A DNA stretch of 64,000 bases. Source: Runella slithyformis DSM 19594. GTDB taxonomy: Bacteria; Bacteroidota; Bacteroidia; Cytophagales; Spirosomataceae. Both the position numbers and the translations under genes were made by a program. The stretch lies in contig NC_015703.1 in the NCBI RefSeq assembly GCF_000218895.1, positions 4,415,001-4,479,000 of the forward strand, in the 5' to 3' direction. Position 1 is the stretch's first letter. Each line of letters begins with the position of its first letter. The notes under the pieces are model-generated. The model saw only the letters and a program-made list of their open reading frames with translations. It was not told the DNA's origin and did no database searches. Below are positions 53,533-63,683 of the stretch, piece after piece.

Positions 53533-56500
53533 ATGATTAACCGCTTAGCAAGACTTCTGTGTGCATTGGTATGGGTGTTTGCTTTAGAAGTACATGCAGG
53601 TTCCAAACCCCGCTTACTGTCTAATCTGACTCAACCCAATACCTATCCGGATGAAAATCAAAGGTATTTATGTGTAGCACTTCTCAATACGACGGAAGGA
53701 GATCAGTTTGGATTGGATGTGATCCGTGAAGCGGCCAAACAAGGCTGCAATGCGTCAATGATTACGGTGCGTTGGGATGTAGTTTATAAATCGCCCACCG
53801 AAGCGGCCAACTGGAAACAGTATGATAACCAAATCAAACTTAGCAAAGAGCTTGGACTGAAAATATTTATTCGTGTTCATTTGGCAAGATGCTGTAATCG
53901 TCATGAAGGATATTGGACAGAAAGAGAAACATCCAGAGATCAGCAGGGGAATCCAACCAATGAATTTTTCAGTATGGCGAACGGGGCCGTTGTTGAAAAA
54001 GCCCTGAATTTTGTGAAAGAGGTTTGCGAACGTTATGCTTCGTACCAACGCGAAGGTGATATTCTCTGCGTAGCTGCGACCACAACTCCAACGCAGGAAG
54101 CCGGTTATCATTACGAAGGAAATACAAAGCCGGGAGGTTCGGGCACAACATCTTATCTCTCAATGTTTGATTATGCTCCAAGCATGGTTACGGGTTATCG
54201 TCAATGGTTGAAGCAACGCTATACCGATATTAAAACCATCAATGCCGCCTGGCGTTCAGATTTCAGCAGCATCAATGATATTCAGCCGATTACTACCGAC
54301 TATCCTCATCCTGAAAACAAACGGTACAGTGATTGGTATTTGTATCGTCACAGCGTTCTGAAAAATTTTCTGGACGGTGTGAGCAGGACGGTAAAATCAG
54401 TGGATAACTCTTACAAAGTGGTGAATGACTTTGGGTCGGTTCATGATGGGTTAAGTTTTCGTCGGGGCACATTAGCTTTTAAAGATTTGGCCCGATTGGC
54501 GGATGGTACGAAAATCAATGATTCACAGTATTATTCCCATTATTTCAGTGCCGATGTACTGAGAAGTAATATGCCTGAGGGAAAATGGATTATGAATGAA
54601 GCCTTCCATGAGCCCAACCTTTCATCGTATCGCTTACAACTGATGCTTAATGAGCACTTTGAGCGTGGATGCAAATTGGTCAATATTGTTTCTTCTAACC
54701 TTGACGATGTCAATTTTTATTCTCAGGGAATAAAATTTGTCGCAGCCAAATGGCTGAATAAACCCATGACTAAAATTGTACCGGTACAGAAAATGGTCGT
54801 TAAGCTTTCTGAACTGGTTAGAACCGGCGGATACTTCCAGCCCGGATATAACAGCCGTTGGGATGAGAAAAAAGCGAGCGGGCCGGTGGAAGTAAAGCTG
54901 ATTGAAGATCTTTTGGGAGAGCCTGAAAATAATCAGATACCTGTGGTAAAAAATCCATTAGAAAATTATACTATCGTAGCCGGTTTTGACGCTTCCTATA
55001 CCATTCCGCAGGGTGCTTTTCAAGACCCTGACGGTACCATTGAATTTTATGAAGTAAGCGGTTTGCCTGCCGGGTTATTTTTCGATAAAAACACAATCAA
55101 GGGAAGTTCAACGAAGCTGGGCACGTACGAGGTAAAGGTAAAAGCGACTGATATGTATGACGCTTCTGTAACCACGACGTTTAATTTGACGGTAATGCCT
55201 CAGAAAGTAACCCGTTTGGACCTCTACAAAGCGGGTGATTTTCAAAAGCGTAGTTTAATTCGTGCGCTTAAAAACAACGATACACTGAATCTCAGCGAAT
55301 TAAATTATGCGGTCAATTTCTTTGCAGTACCGGATGTTTCGACTAAAGCGCTGGTAATGAGATTGTCAGGGGCTTTAAATAAAACACAGATTGAAACGAC
55401 CGCCCCTTATGGACTTTATGGCGATAATGACGGTGTCGCGCTGAAAGTCGGCAATTATGAGCTTGTTTTGGAAGCTTACAACTCGACTATTGTAACGGGA
55501 GCAACAGGCATTGGTAAAATTACGTATAATTTTGTGGTCATTGATAAACGTATAAATCAAGCCCCGGTTCTTATCACACCCATTCCTGAACAGCAGGCAA
55601 CCGTAGGAAGGGCCTATAGTTATACCATACCGACGGCCTCTTTTCAGGATAAAGATGGTGAAATCAATCGAATAGAGATCAAAGGGCTGCCCAATGGCCT
55701 AAGAGCAGAGGGCTGGAAAATAAGCGGTACTCCCACTCAAACGGTAAACTCGACCGTTTCAGTCGAGGTGTTTGATAACGAAAACGCTTCGATAAAAACC
55801 CAATTCGTATTAAAAGTCAGCGTTACTAACCAAGTGCCTACGGTTGTAGCTACCATTCCCAATCAGGCAACTGTAGTACAGCAGGCCTACACATATACAC
55901 TGCCGGTTCCTTTATTTAAAGATGAAGATGGAACTATTGTGAGCATCACTGCCGGAAATATTCCGACCGGCATAACGCTGAATCAAGGTAAACTTTCCGG
56001 AACTCCTGCGGTGGCGGGAGAATTTGTCGTTGTGATCCGAGGGACGGACAACAGCGGAAGTTGGGTAGAAACAAGTTTTCGTCTCACTGTTAAATTAACC
56101 GATGCAAATTTGCCCCCAACTGTTATAGAAGCTATTCCGAACCAATCGGGAGTTGTCGGACAAAACTTCTCGTTTACCCTGCCCATTAAATCATTTAGGG
56201 ATCCCGAAGGAGGAGAGATTCGTGCTGAAGCCGTTACGTTGCCTCCCGGGTTAAGTAATAAAAATGGAGTGATCTTAGGAACTCCCACTGTGGGAGGTGA
56301 GTATAAAATAACCGTTCGGGGCTATGATCCTTTACAGCTATTTGCTGAAGCTTCCTTTTTGCTGACCATTCGTTTACCAAACGGTAATATTCCTCCAACG
56401 GTTGTGGCAGGAATCAATGACCAGACCATCGTTATTCAGCAACCTTACAGTTTTACGGTGCCTGTCAGTACTTTTTATGAACCGGATGGCTTTTTGTCAG

Positions 56501-57279
56501 GAATTGTGGTAAGAGGCTTGCCCCCCGGGCTGGTCTATCAGGGTGGAAGAATAAGCGGTACTCCTACAGTAACAGGTTCATTTACCATCAGGGTGAGGGC
56601 AATTGATAATCGGGGCGCGGCCGTTGAAGCGTTTTTTGTGTTAAAAGTCACGGAGCCTCCTGGCTCTTCATTGGTATTCAGTTTATTCAGAGCAGGCGGT
56701 TCGTCTTCGCGCAGGTTTGTTCAGACCCTGCGAGATAAGGATAAAATTGCGTTGAGTCAAATTCCTTCATTTGTCAATATTTTTGCAGAATCAACGGTTC
56801 CGGTAGACCGGATTCAGTTTGAGATGTCGGGGCCCATCAATGCCTCCTTTACAGATGTAATGGCTCCGTATGCTCTCTTTGATGATAATGGAGGTTTTGG
56901 ATCAACCAATGGAATGTTTGTCTTGACCGCTAAAGGACTCAAAAGCGGAAAACAGGTCGCAGAGTCCACCATTGAATTTGAAATCACAAACGGCGGCGGT
57001 GGCGGATTCAGCGCAGAAGAGGCTCTGTGGTCACCTTATCCTAATCCTTTTAAAGAGTCATTCAGGCTGACCCTTCCTTTAGATTACGTGCCGGCTGCGA
57101 CCTCCTTTTCGTTACTGAATCTTTCAGGGCAAAAAATTCCTGTCAATGATGTTCTGTGGGAGGGACAGCGTGCAACGATCGCTGTGCAATCCCGTTCGTT
57201 AGAAAGAGGTTTGTATTTTGTTCAGATACACCATCCGGAGTATCCCGTCAGAACACTCAAAATACTGAAAGCGGAATAG
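53533..57279 (+). CDS. T9SS-secreted glycosidase-like protein with Ig-like repeats
   Basis: 1,248 residues from the ATG at 53533 (MINRLARLLCALVWVFALEVHAG signal). The N-terminal half is a GH42-like TIM barrel (CNASMITVRWDVVYKSP, GLKIFIRVHLARCC, KWIMNEAFHEPNLSS). At least five putative Ig/He_PIG domains follow (GLPAGLFFDKNTIKGSS, GLPNGLRAEGWKISGTP, IPTGITLNQGKLSGTP and so on). Two YKAGDF/FRAGGS-type repeats flank them. The end is a type A T9SS sorting domain (WSPYPNPFKESFRL...LERGLYFVQIHHP). It would be secreted to the cell surface. The catalytic residues and sugar cannot be fixed by eye. Confidence 0.85.
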   Translation: MINRLARLLCALVWVFALEVHAGSKPRLLSNLTQPNTYPDENQRYLCVALLNTTEGDQFGLDVIREAAKQGCNASMITVRWDVVYKSPTEAANWKQYDNQIKLSKELGLKIFIRVHLARCCNRHEGYWTERETSRDQQGNPTNEFFSMANGAVVEKALNFVKEVCERYASYQREGDILCVAATTTPTQEAGYHYEGNTKPGGSGTTSYLSMFDYAPSMVTGYRQWLKQRYTDIKTINAAWRSDFSSINDIQPITTDYPHPENKRYSDWYLYRHSVLKNFLDGVSRTVKSVDNSYKVVNDFGSVHDGLSFRRGTLAFKDLARLADGTKINDSQYYSHYFSADVLRSNMPEGKWIMNEAFHEPNLSSYRLQLMLNEHFERGCKLVNIVSSNLDDVNFYSQGIKFVAAKWLNKPMTKIVPVQKMVVKLSELVRTGGYFQPGYNSRWDEKKASGPVEVKLIEDLLGEPENNQIPVVKNPLENYTIVAGFDASYTIPQGAFQDPDGTIEFYEVSGLPAGLFFDKNTIKGSSTKLGTYEVKVKATDMYDASVTTTFNLTVMPQKVTRLDLYKAGDFQKRSLIRALKNNDTLNLSELNYAVNFFAVPDVSTKALVMRLSGALNKTQIETTAPYGLYGDNDGVALKVGNYELVLEAYNSTIVTGATGIGKITYNFVVIDKRINQAPVLITPIPEQQATVGRAYSYTIPTASFQDKDGEINRIEIKGLPNGLRAEGWKISGTPTQTVNSTVSVEVFDNENASIKTQFVLKVSVTNQVPTVVATIPNQATVVQQAYTYTLPVPLFKDEDGTIVSITAGNIPTGITLNQGKLSGTPAVAGEFVVVIRGTDNSGSWVETSFRLTVKLTDANLPPTVIEAIPNQSGVVGQNFSFTLPIKSFRDPEGGEIRAEAVTLPPGLSNKNGVILGTPTVGGEYKITVRGYDPLQLFAEASFLLTIRLPNGNIPPTVVAGINDQTIVIQQPYSFTVPVSTFYEPDGFLSGIVVRGLPPGLVYQGGRISGTPTVTGSFTIRVRAIDNRGAAVEAFFVLKVTEPPGSSLVFSLFRAGGSSSRRFVQTLRDKDKIALSQIPSFVNIFAESTVPVDRIQFEMSGPINASFTDVMAPYALFDDNGGFGSTNGMFVLTAKGLKSGKQVAESTIEFEITNGGGGGFSAEEALWSPYPNPFKESFRLTLPLDYVPAATSFSLLNLSGQKIPVNDVLWEGQRATIAVQSRSLERGLYFVQIHHPEYPVRTLKILKAE

Positions 57280-57288
57280 GAGCTGAAA

Positions 57289-57340
57289 GGAGTATATAAA
57301 AACAGGTCACGGCTTGCCGTGACCTGTTTTTATATACTCC
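57289..57340. terminator. Perfect 25-bp stem bidirectional terminator
   Basis: GGAGTATATAAAAACAGGTC continues for 25 nt and is an exact inverted repeat with a 2-nt loop (57314-57315). U-rich stem ends face both ways. It separates the convergent T9SS-protein and Gfo/Idh genes and can stop transcription from both. Confidence 0.8.
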
Positions 57341-57354
57341 TAACTACCGGTAGA

Positions 57355-58701
57355 CTAAACCACAATGGTCTTGCCCGGTACCGCTACCGGATAGTAACCG
57401 TCAGAGCCCGGAAGCAGTTTAGGCAGCGCATCCCACGCTAGTTTTTCGGGGAAAAGATTAATTTCCGAGTTGAGTGCATCTTCCCACTTTACCGTTTTAC
57501 CCGAATAAGTGGCCATGCGTCCCATGATAGATGTCAGGGTACTTTTAGCTCCGTTTTCAGCATCGGCAAACTTGTATTCACCTTTAGCAATGGCGGCAAA
57601 CAGTTCGTCGTGCTCCACTTGGTAGGGGTTGCGGTCACCTTTGCCTTCGTGCCCGTAAATCACCTTGTTGCCTTTGTATGATTTAAGTACTGTATTGTTG
57701 CCGTTAAAGCTGTCAATACGTCCTTTGGTTCCTAAGAATTGTTCGTCCACTTTGCTGTAGGTTCCTTCGTAGTGGCGGCATTGGCTGTTGATGAGCGTTC
57801 CGTCGGCGTACGTAAAGTCTACAATATGATGGTCAAAGATCTCACCGAATTCTTTACCGGTACGTACCTGACGGCCGCCCGTTCCCTGCGCCGATACAGG
57901 ATATCCCTGTTTTGCCCAGTTGGCTACGTCGATGTTATGAACGTGTTGCTCCGTAATATGGTCACCGCACAGCCAGTTAAAATAGTACCAGTTACGCATT
58001 TGGTATTCCATTTCGGTCTGACCGGCTTTGCGAGGATTGTTCCACACGCCGCCCGAAACCCAGTATACACTTCCGCCCACGATATCACCGATCTTTCCGT
58101 CATGGATGCGGTTCATGGCTTCGCGGTAATTGCGCTGATAGTGGCGCTGTAAGCCCACGACCACGTTCAGTTTTTTACGCTTGGCTTCTTCGGCCGCGGC
58201 AAGCACTCGGCGGATACCCGGACCGTCTGTCGCCACTGGTTTCTCCATGAAGATGTGCTTGTTCTGCTTTACGGCTTCTTCAAAGTGCATCGGACGGAAG
58301 CCGGGAGGCGTTGCTAAAATGACAACATCGGCCAGTGCGATGGCTTGTTTGTAGGCGTCTAAACCCACGAATTTACGATCCTGCGGAACGTCAATTTTGG
58401 AGGCTACGTTCACATCTTCTCCCGCATCATTTTTGTACTTACGCTTGGTAAGTGCGGTGTAAGCACCATCTAAACGATCCGAAAAAGCGTCGGCCATCGC
58501 AACAAGTTTAACATTTTGCGTTGTACTCAATGCCTGTGCCGCTGCACCCGACCCGCGACCGCCACAACCGATGAGGGCGATCTTGATGGTGTCGTCGGCA
58601 GAAGTATGATAACCATAAGATGAAAAGGGCAGACTGCTCAAAATAGCTCCGCCTGTAAAAAGTCCGGAGGTTTTGAGAAATTCTCGGCGATTAGTTTCCA
58701 T
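57355..58701 (-). CDS. Gfo/Idh/MocA family oxidoreductase with Tat signal
   Basis: A 448-residue protein. A twin-arginine signal METNRREFLKTSGLFTGGAIL precedes the NAD-binding Rossmann motif ALIGCGGRGSGAAAQAL, then VDVVILATPPGFRPMHF-like order (DVVILATPPG), FMEKPVATDGPGIRRVLAAA (the EKP lysine motif) and NWYYFNWLCGDHITEQHVHNIDVANW. It is a periplasmic dehydrogenase of the type found near sugar-catabolism genes. Substrate unknown. It is downstream of the FGE-like gene on the same strand, with a 166-bp gap. Confidence 0.92.
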   Translation of the reverse strand: METNRREFLKTSGLFTGGAILSSLPFSSYGYHTSADDTIKIALIGCGGRGSGAAAQALSTTQNVKLVAMADAFSDRLDGAYTALTKRKYKNDAGEDVNVASKIDVPQDRKFVGLDAYKQAIALADVVILATPPGFRPMHFEEAVKQNKHIFMEKPVATDGPGIRRVLAAAEEAKRKKLNVVVGLQRHYQRNYREAMNRIHDGKIGDIVGGSVYWVSGGVWNNPRKAGQTEMEYQMRNWYYFNWLCGDHITEQHVHNIDVANWAKQGYPVSAQGTGGRQVRTGKEFGEIFDHHIVDFTYADGTLINSQCRHYEGTYSKVDEQFLGTKGRIDSFNGNNTVLKSYKGNKVIYGHEGKGDRNPYQVEHDELFAAIAKGEYKFADAENGAKSTLTSIMGRMATYSGKTVKWEDALNSEINLFPEKLAWDALPKLLPGSDGYYPVAVPGKTIVV

Positions 58702-58867
58702 TAGAATGTAGGTTTTTGATGATGGATTTTGAATTGGGGATTACCTGTTATTGATGGATTCAGGAGAAATATTGTACTGAAATCAGGTCAATTAATAGAT
58801 AAAAGCAAAATCGCTCCAAAAACTATTGACCGTCAATCGTTTTTGTTACTTAAACTTTCGATTTGAA

Positions 58868-59854
58868 TTAATAATCTTCGATCAACGGCGGATTATAGTA
58901 GTTGGCGATTTCTTCTTTCGTCGGAGTTTTGAGGGGGCGTACGATTCTGAACCCAACAAAAGAGGCGCTTGTCATCCACCATTCGCTTTTTGGGCTTTGC
59001 GGGTCAATGATTTTCCAGTCGGCTATTGAAGGGGTGCGGGCAGCACTCCGGCACACGGTGGCTTCGTCGTCCCAGGAGCCGCCGCGTACCGATGTCGGGT
59101 ACAACTCCGTTACTTTGGGAAAGGCTTCATTAACTTCTCCTTTAGCTCTTTTGGCGTAGTAATCTTTCACGTATTGGTCAAGGGTCCATTCCATTACGTT
59201 GCCATGCATGTCATGCAGCCCCCAGGGATTGGGCTTTTTAGTGCCGATTTTTTTGTACCCGTTATTGCTGTTGCTTTTGTACCACCCGTATTCATCCAGT
59301 TGTTTGGGGTCATCGCCAAAAGAATAAGCGGTCGTGGTGCCGGCCCGGCAGGCATATTCCCATTCGGCTTCGGTAGGCAGGCGATAAAACACCCCCGTTT
59401 TTTCATACAGCCACTTGCAGAAATAAATAGCGGCGTATTGAGTCATGTTGATGGCGGGGTAGCCTGAACGCCCCATTCCAAACGACATATCCACGTATGC
59501 TGCGCTGGGCCGGGTACTGCCGTCGGTCTTGGCAAGGCTGTTTTCGGGGTCGGGATGGCGTTTAGCCATCTCTATTTCAATGTTTTTGGTGGTAAATAAA
59601 TCGTAAAGGTCCCATTGGACTTCGTATTTTCCCATCCAGAAAGGTTCAATTTTTACGGTGTGTTGCGGTCCTTCATCTTCTTTCCGTCCTTTTTCTTTGG
59701 CCGGACTTCCCATGGTAAATTCGCCTCCTTTGATGGCGACAAGATCATACGTAACGTTGCTGCCCGAGATTTTTTGGGTGTAATTTTCGAGTTTTTCCTG
59801 AGCAAATAAAGGAACACTAAATAACGTAAACCAAGTGAGGTGCTTTAGAAACAT
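58868..59854 (-). CDS. Formylglycine-generating-enzyme-like (SUMF1) secreted protein
   Basis: A 328-residue protein with a signal peptide (MFLKHLTWFTLFSVPLFAQ). The FGE-sulfatase domain starts VAIKGGEFTMGSPAKEKGR and contains PVNMTQYAAIYFCKWLYEKTG-like order, YRLPTEAEWEYACRAGT, GNVMEWTLDQY and RGGSWDD...CRSAART...VGFRIVR. True FGE oxidases have two copper-binding cysteines; here only the CRSAART position is clear, so it may be a binding or maturation protein rather than a sulfatase activator. No sulfatase gene is seen nearby. Confidence 0.88.
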   Translation of the reverse strand: MFLKHLTWFTLFSVPLFAQEKLENYTQKISGSNVTYDLVAIKGGEFTMGSPAKEKGRKEDEGPQHTVKIEPFWMGKYEVQWDLYDLFTTKNIEIEMAKRHPDPENSLAKTDGSTRPSAAYVDMSFGMGRSGYPAINMTQYAAIYFCKWLYEKTGVFYRLPTEAEWEYACRAGTTTAYSFGDDPKQLDEYGWYKSNSNNGYKKIGTKKPNPWGLHDMHGNVMEWTLDQYVKDYYAKRAKGEVNEAFPKVTELYPTSVRGGSWDDEATVCRSAARTPSIADWKIIDPQSPKSEWWMTSASFVGFRIVRPLKTPTKEEIANYYNPPLIEDY

Positions 59855-59923
59855 TCTTATACGCTTTTGTGATTAAAAGATACTAAAAGACAAATTTACC
59901 TGATTTAAAGAATAGAATTCAAA

Positions 59924-61591
59924 TTATAGATCAAATTGGGACCAGGTAATTTTTTCATACCGCCGATAAAGTGCATACAGTGATGCTCCCGCCAAAAAGC
60001 ACGCGACCGATACGCCATAGGGAATGTAAGTGAGGCCCCAGTGCGCCAGCCCGCAGAGTGGCAATAACAGCAGAATGACGACTAAGAGAAATGTTTGTCC
60101 GCCTTCTTTTTGCTCGGAGGGGCTTTTGGAAAACGGCAGTTTGAAGTTGGAGGCCAGAACGGTCTCGGTAAAGTGCAAACTGATGGAAACTAAATAACAG
60201 AGAATCAAGTCATCCAGTATTTGAATACCCCACAAAAACAGCAGAAAAGTGCTGATAAACAGATAAAAAGGAGTGTAAAACTTTAGAATGACGGCTTTAC
60301 TGTTTCCCAACAACACATCCCGGGGACTATCAGTGGGCGTGGTGAAGTAAACCCCCGCCGCTTTGAAATCTTCACTGAAAAGCGTTTGCTGACTAAACGT
60401 TGCCAGAATGACATGAGCCATATAAATGACCAATAAATACGTATGAGAGTGGCTGAGGTCCTGCCATTTTTCGGGCTGAAATAGGTCTTTCCCAAAAACA
60501 AAGAACATGGGCAAAATGGAACCTAAGCTTGGATAGGCGCGCAGTTTGTAACGACGGTCGCGCGAAGTGATCTTCCAGGTCAATTCAAAAACGGCTTTCT
60601 CCAGCGGACTTTGCGTAACGCGGTTGGCCAGCCACTCAAACCAACCTGTGCGTTGCTGTACCAAGAGCCGTTCGCTGCCGCCGCCGTCGCCGGTCCCCAT
60701 CGCAGCGAGGTGTTTGTTGAACGTTGGGGCCAAAAACCGATTCAGGATCCAAAGGCATCCAAAAGGGACGACTAAGGCAATCAGGAAAAAAGGGGCCGTG
60801 CCCGGGGTATGGTGAGTGACCCATTCTACAGTGCCGCTCATCCAAAAAGGAGGCAAGGCATACTGCCACGGCTGTACGGCAACGCTTAGAGAATCACCCT
60901 CAAATACGCTGAAAAGACGACCGATAAATTGATAGCCCACCGTGATCAGCATCGTGAAGCCGATCTGAAAAAAACTGATGATATCTTTGAGGCGCTCTTC
61001 GGTGGTGAAACGCATCAACAACATGTAGAGCAGTGTGGTAAAGAAAACCGAAAGGATGGCGGTCAAAATGACTAAAATAATGCTGATGCCAAATGCCGCT
61101 ACTCCAAAGCGGTAAAGCGTGAATACCAACGTGAAAAAGGCAATGCTGAAACTCAGCAATAATACATACGCACTGATATGCACCAAACGGGCCAGTAAAA
61201 CGGTGCGGCTGCCCACGGGGCGCGGCAGGAGGACAAAATTATCAGTGGTATCCAATAAAAAGGTCGAAAAATCGCTCACTAAGAGCATCATCGACATTAC
61301 CATGATGTAGGAGAACGGCAGGCAGAGCGCATAAAACGGAGTATCGACAATAAATATAAAGCCCCCCATGAAAAGCCCGAAAAAGAGCATCATGATGCAT
61401 AGCCCCCGGAAAGCATTGTTGGCGTCTTTTTGCGTTTTTCCCTGATTATACTGAGAAAATGCCGCGACTTGGCGGCGGTTCTGCATGATGAATTTGATTT
61501 CAACTATGCTGCGCAAATGCGCATAATCGGCACCGAGCCACGTAAAGATACCCTGAAAGAAATCAAGAATTCGGAGTACAGCTTTGGTCAT
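59924..61591 (-). CDS. ABC-2-type exporter permease, large
   Basis: A 555-residue membrane protein with about 10-12 hydrophobic stretches, for example LCIMMLFFGLFMGGFIFIVDT, LPFSYIMVMSMMLLVSDFST and LLLSFSIAFFTLVFTLYRFG. The ATPase gene at 61628-62404 lies immediately upstream on the same strand with a 36-bp gap, so they form an ABC exporter. The middle FDTTDNFVLLPRPVGSRTVLLARL-like segment is seen in ABC-2 permeases of Bacteroidota. The substrate is unknown. The start at 61591 gives MTKAVLRILDFFQGIF. Confidence 0.75.
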   Translation of the reverse strand: MTKAVLRILDFFQGIFTWLGADYAHLRSIVEIKFIMQNRRQVAAFSQYNQGKTQKDANNAFRGLCIMMLFFGLFMGGFIFIVDTPFYALCLPFSYIMVMSMMLLVSDFSTFLLDTTDNFVLLPRPVGSRTVLLARLVHISAYVLLLSFSIAFFTLVFTLYRFGVAAFGISIILVILTAILSVFFTTLLYMLLMRFTTEERLKDIISFFQIGFTMLITVGYQFIGRLFSVFEGDSLSVAVQPWQYALPPFWMSGTVEWVTHHTPGTAPFFLIALVVPFGCLWILNRFLAPTFNKHLAAMGTGDGGGSERLLVQQRTGWFEWLANRVTQSPLEKAVFELTWKITSRDRRYKLRAYPSLGSILPMFFVFGKDLFQPEKWQDLSHSHTYLLVIYMAHVILATFSQQTLFSEDFKAAGVYFTTPTDSPRDVLLGNSKAVILKFYTPFYLFISTFLLFLWGIQILDDLILCYLVSISLHFTETVLASNFKLPFSKSPSEQKEGGQTFLLVVILLLLPLCGLAHWGLTYIPYGVSVACFLAGASLYALYRRYEKITWSQFDL

Positions 61592-61627
61592 AAAAGAAAG
61601 TGGAATAGAAAATAAAAATTATGAACG

Positions 61628-62404
61628 TTAGCGCAAAGCCTGTAAGAAATCATGGGCGCGGGTCTCGGTTTCGGCATCGCCGGTGAGGCCCTGAAAAATA
61701 TGCTCCAGCGTGCCGCTGTGGGCCTTTTCTTTCAATTCTTCAAAGGTTCCGTTGGCAATGATGGTGCCCTGATTGATGATCACGATGCGGTCAGAGATCT
61801 TTTCCACCACATCCATGATGTGTGAACTGTAAAAAATGGTCTTGCCCGCCGCTTTGAGTTGCGCCAGAATCTCTTTGACCAAAATGACTGCGTTGGCATC
61901 CAGTCCTGAGAGCGGCTCGTCCAGAAAAATAATGTCGGGGTTGTGGATCAGGCCCGAAATCAACAGCACTTTTTGACGCATTCCTTTTGAAAAGGTATTC
62001 ATCCGCACATCGGCGTGGGTTTTGAGGCCCACAATGGCCAATAATTCAGCCGCCCGTCGTTCTATAATTTCATCCTCCATTTTGTACAACCGCCCGATGA
62101 ACTGCAAATATTCCATCGGCGTCAGGACTTCGTACAGCAGGGCATTTTCAGGAACGTATCCAATGCGTTTTTTGACCTCTATGGCATCCTCCCGAATATC
62201 ATACCCCAGCACTTTGACGTCGCCGACAAAATCAGGGATCATCCCGATGAGAATTTTGATAGTGGTACTTTTGCCCGCACCGTTGGGGCCGATGTAGCCG
62301 ATGATTTCGCCCGCGTAGACTTCCAAGTCAACGCCCTTTAAAATGAGTTCGCGGCTGTAAGATTTCCTGAGCCCTTTGATTGAAATGATCGGTTCTTTTT
62401 CCAT
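61628..62404 (-). CDS. ABC transporter ATP-binding protein
   Basis: A 258-residue ATPase: Walker A GPNGAGKSTTIKILIGM, Q-loop VPENALLYEVLTPMEYLQF, signature FSKGMRQKVLLISGLIH, Walker B IIFLDEPLSGLD, H-loop SSHIMDVVEKI. It resembles the CcmA/DrrA-type ATPases that pair with ABC-2 permeases. The permease gene follows 36 bp downstream. Its ATG overlaps the stop of the flavoprotein gene by one base (TAATG), implying translational coupling in a three-gene operon. Confidence 0.93.
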   Translation of the reverse strand: MEKEPIISIKGLRKSYSRELILKGVDLEVYAGEIIGYIGPNGAGKSTTIKILIGMIPDFVGDVKVLGYDIREDAIEVKKRIGYVPENALLYEVLTPMEYLQFIGRLYKMEDEIIERRAAELLAIVGLKTHADVRMNTFSKGMRQKVLLISGLIHNPDIIFLDEPLSGLDANAVILVKEILAQLKAAGKTIFYSSHIMDVVEKISDRIVIINQGTIIANGTFEELKEKAHSGTLEHIFQGLTGDAETETRAHDFLQALR

Positions 62405-63519
62405 TAGGTGATCGGTTTTCCGTGGGTACTTTTAATGACAAATCGTAAAAGGGGTTTTGCTAAACCAAAGAATGAGAGCGCTGCTTCCGATAGCCAGGCA
62501 TCCCCAAAAAGGCGCTGAACATTGCGGCCGATCCACAAACGCGTTGCAAATTCCTGTTTCCATGCGCTTTTATACTGCTTTTCCAACGCTTGGCGGTCGA
62601 GGAAGCCGTTCAAAAATTGTGCCGTCAATTCGGCAGCTATTTTGCCGCCATGGATGGCCATGGCCATGCCGTTGCCGCAAAGGGGCGTAATAAGCCCGGC
62701 CGCATCGCCGGTCATCAGAATATGATTTTCGACGCTTTGTTTGGGCTCAAACGAGAACTCATTGATGACTTCGGGACGCTCGTACAAAAATTCAGATTGG
62801 GTAAACAACCGTTTGAGGTGCGGGTTTTTCCATAATACTTCGCGCTCCATGGCAGGAATCGAGCCGTGTCGACGGAGGTTATTGCGCGACGTAAGGTAAC
62901 AAAGACAGTAGCGATCCTCTTCAATGGCCGAAATGCCGCAATAGCCGTCCTGAAAATTATGCAACGCGATCAGGTCTTGGGGAAATTGGGTACGTATGTG
63001 GTATTTTACCCCCACATAGGGAGATTTTTTACGGGTAAAATCGCGGTCGAGGGATTTGTCCATCCGGGAATTTTTTCCGAAAGCTCCAACAATAACCCTC
63101 GCGGCCAAATGAATGTGATTGGTGGTGGTGGCTCGGCATTCTTCTTCCGTGTATTCAACGTTCTCAACGGTTTCCCCCAATATAAATTGAACCCCTGCAC
63201 TTTTTGCTAATTCATAAAGGGCAAAATCAAGGGCATAGCGGCTGATTCCGAATCCGCCTAAGTCCAGATCGGTTTCCAATGTGCGGCCGGAAGGGGAGGT
63301 AAATTGGAAACGCTGAATTTCTTTTACTCCTAAGGCAGCAATGTTTAATCCCAACTTTTCCAAATAAGGTCGTACCTCATTGGAGACGTATTCGCCGCAT
63401 ACGCGGTGAAAAGGATACGTCTTTCGTTCAACGACAACGACCATAAAGCCTCTTTGAGCCAACTCGATGCTACTCACAAGCCCTGCTAATCCTCCTCCAA
63501 TAATGAGTACATCGGTCAT
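62404..63519 (-). CDS. Geranylgeranyl-reductase-like FAD-dependent oxidoreductase
   Basis: A 371-residue protein. The N-terminal FAD motif VLIIGGGLAGLVSSIELAQRG is followed by a FHRVCGEYVSNEVRPYLEKLG segment (the CGEYVS motif of this family), VIVGAFGKNSRMD and the second FAD motif HILMTGDAAGLITPLCGNGM. This is the geranylgeranyl reductase/FixC-like group, which in Bacteroidota often serves isoprenoid or pigment chemistry. It is the first gene of an operon with the ABC ATPase and permease genes. The substrate is unknown. Confidence 0.88.
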   Translation of the reverse strand: MTDVLIIGGGLAGLVSSIELAQRGFMVVVVERKTYPFHRVCGEYVSNEVRPYLEKLGLNIAALGVKEIQRFQFTSPSGRTLETDLDLGGFGISRYALDFALYELAKSAGVQFILGETVENVEYTEEECRATTTNHIHLAARVIVGAFGKNSRMDKSLDRDFTRKKSPYVGVKYHIRTQFPQDLIALHNFQDGYCGISAIEEDRYCLCYLTSRNNLRRHGSIPAMEREVLWKNPHLKRLFTQSEFLYERPEVINEFSFEPKQSVENHILMTGDAAGLITPLCGNGMAMAIHGGKIAAELTAQFLNGFLDRQALEKQYKSAWKQEFATRLWIGRNVQRLFGDAWLSEAALSFFGLAKPLLRFVIKSTHGKPIT

Positions 63520-63683
63520 AACTTATTGCTATTTAATGATTCAATTTGAACAAAATAGGGAAATGTCGGTTTGAAAATGTGAAAATGCGCACAAAATTCG
63601 TTTAAACGGTGGTATAGCTTTTTAAACAAGTTTCCATATCATTTTATTGTCAGTAAAAATCCACCCACAAATCGGCGTAAAAG

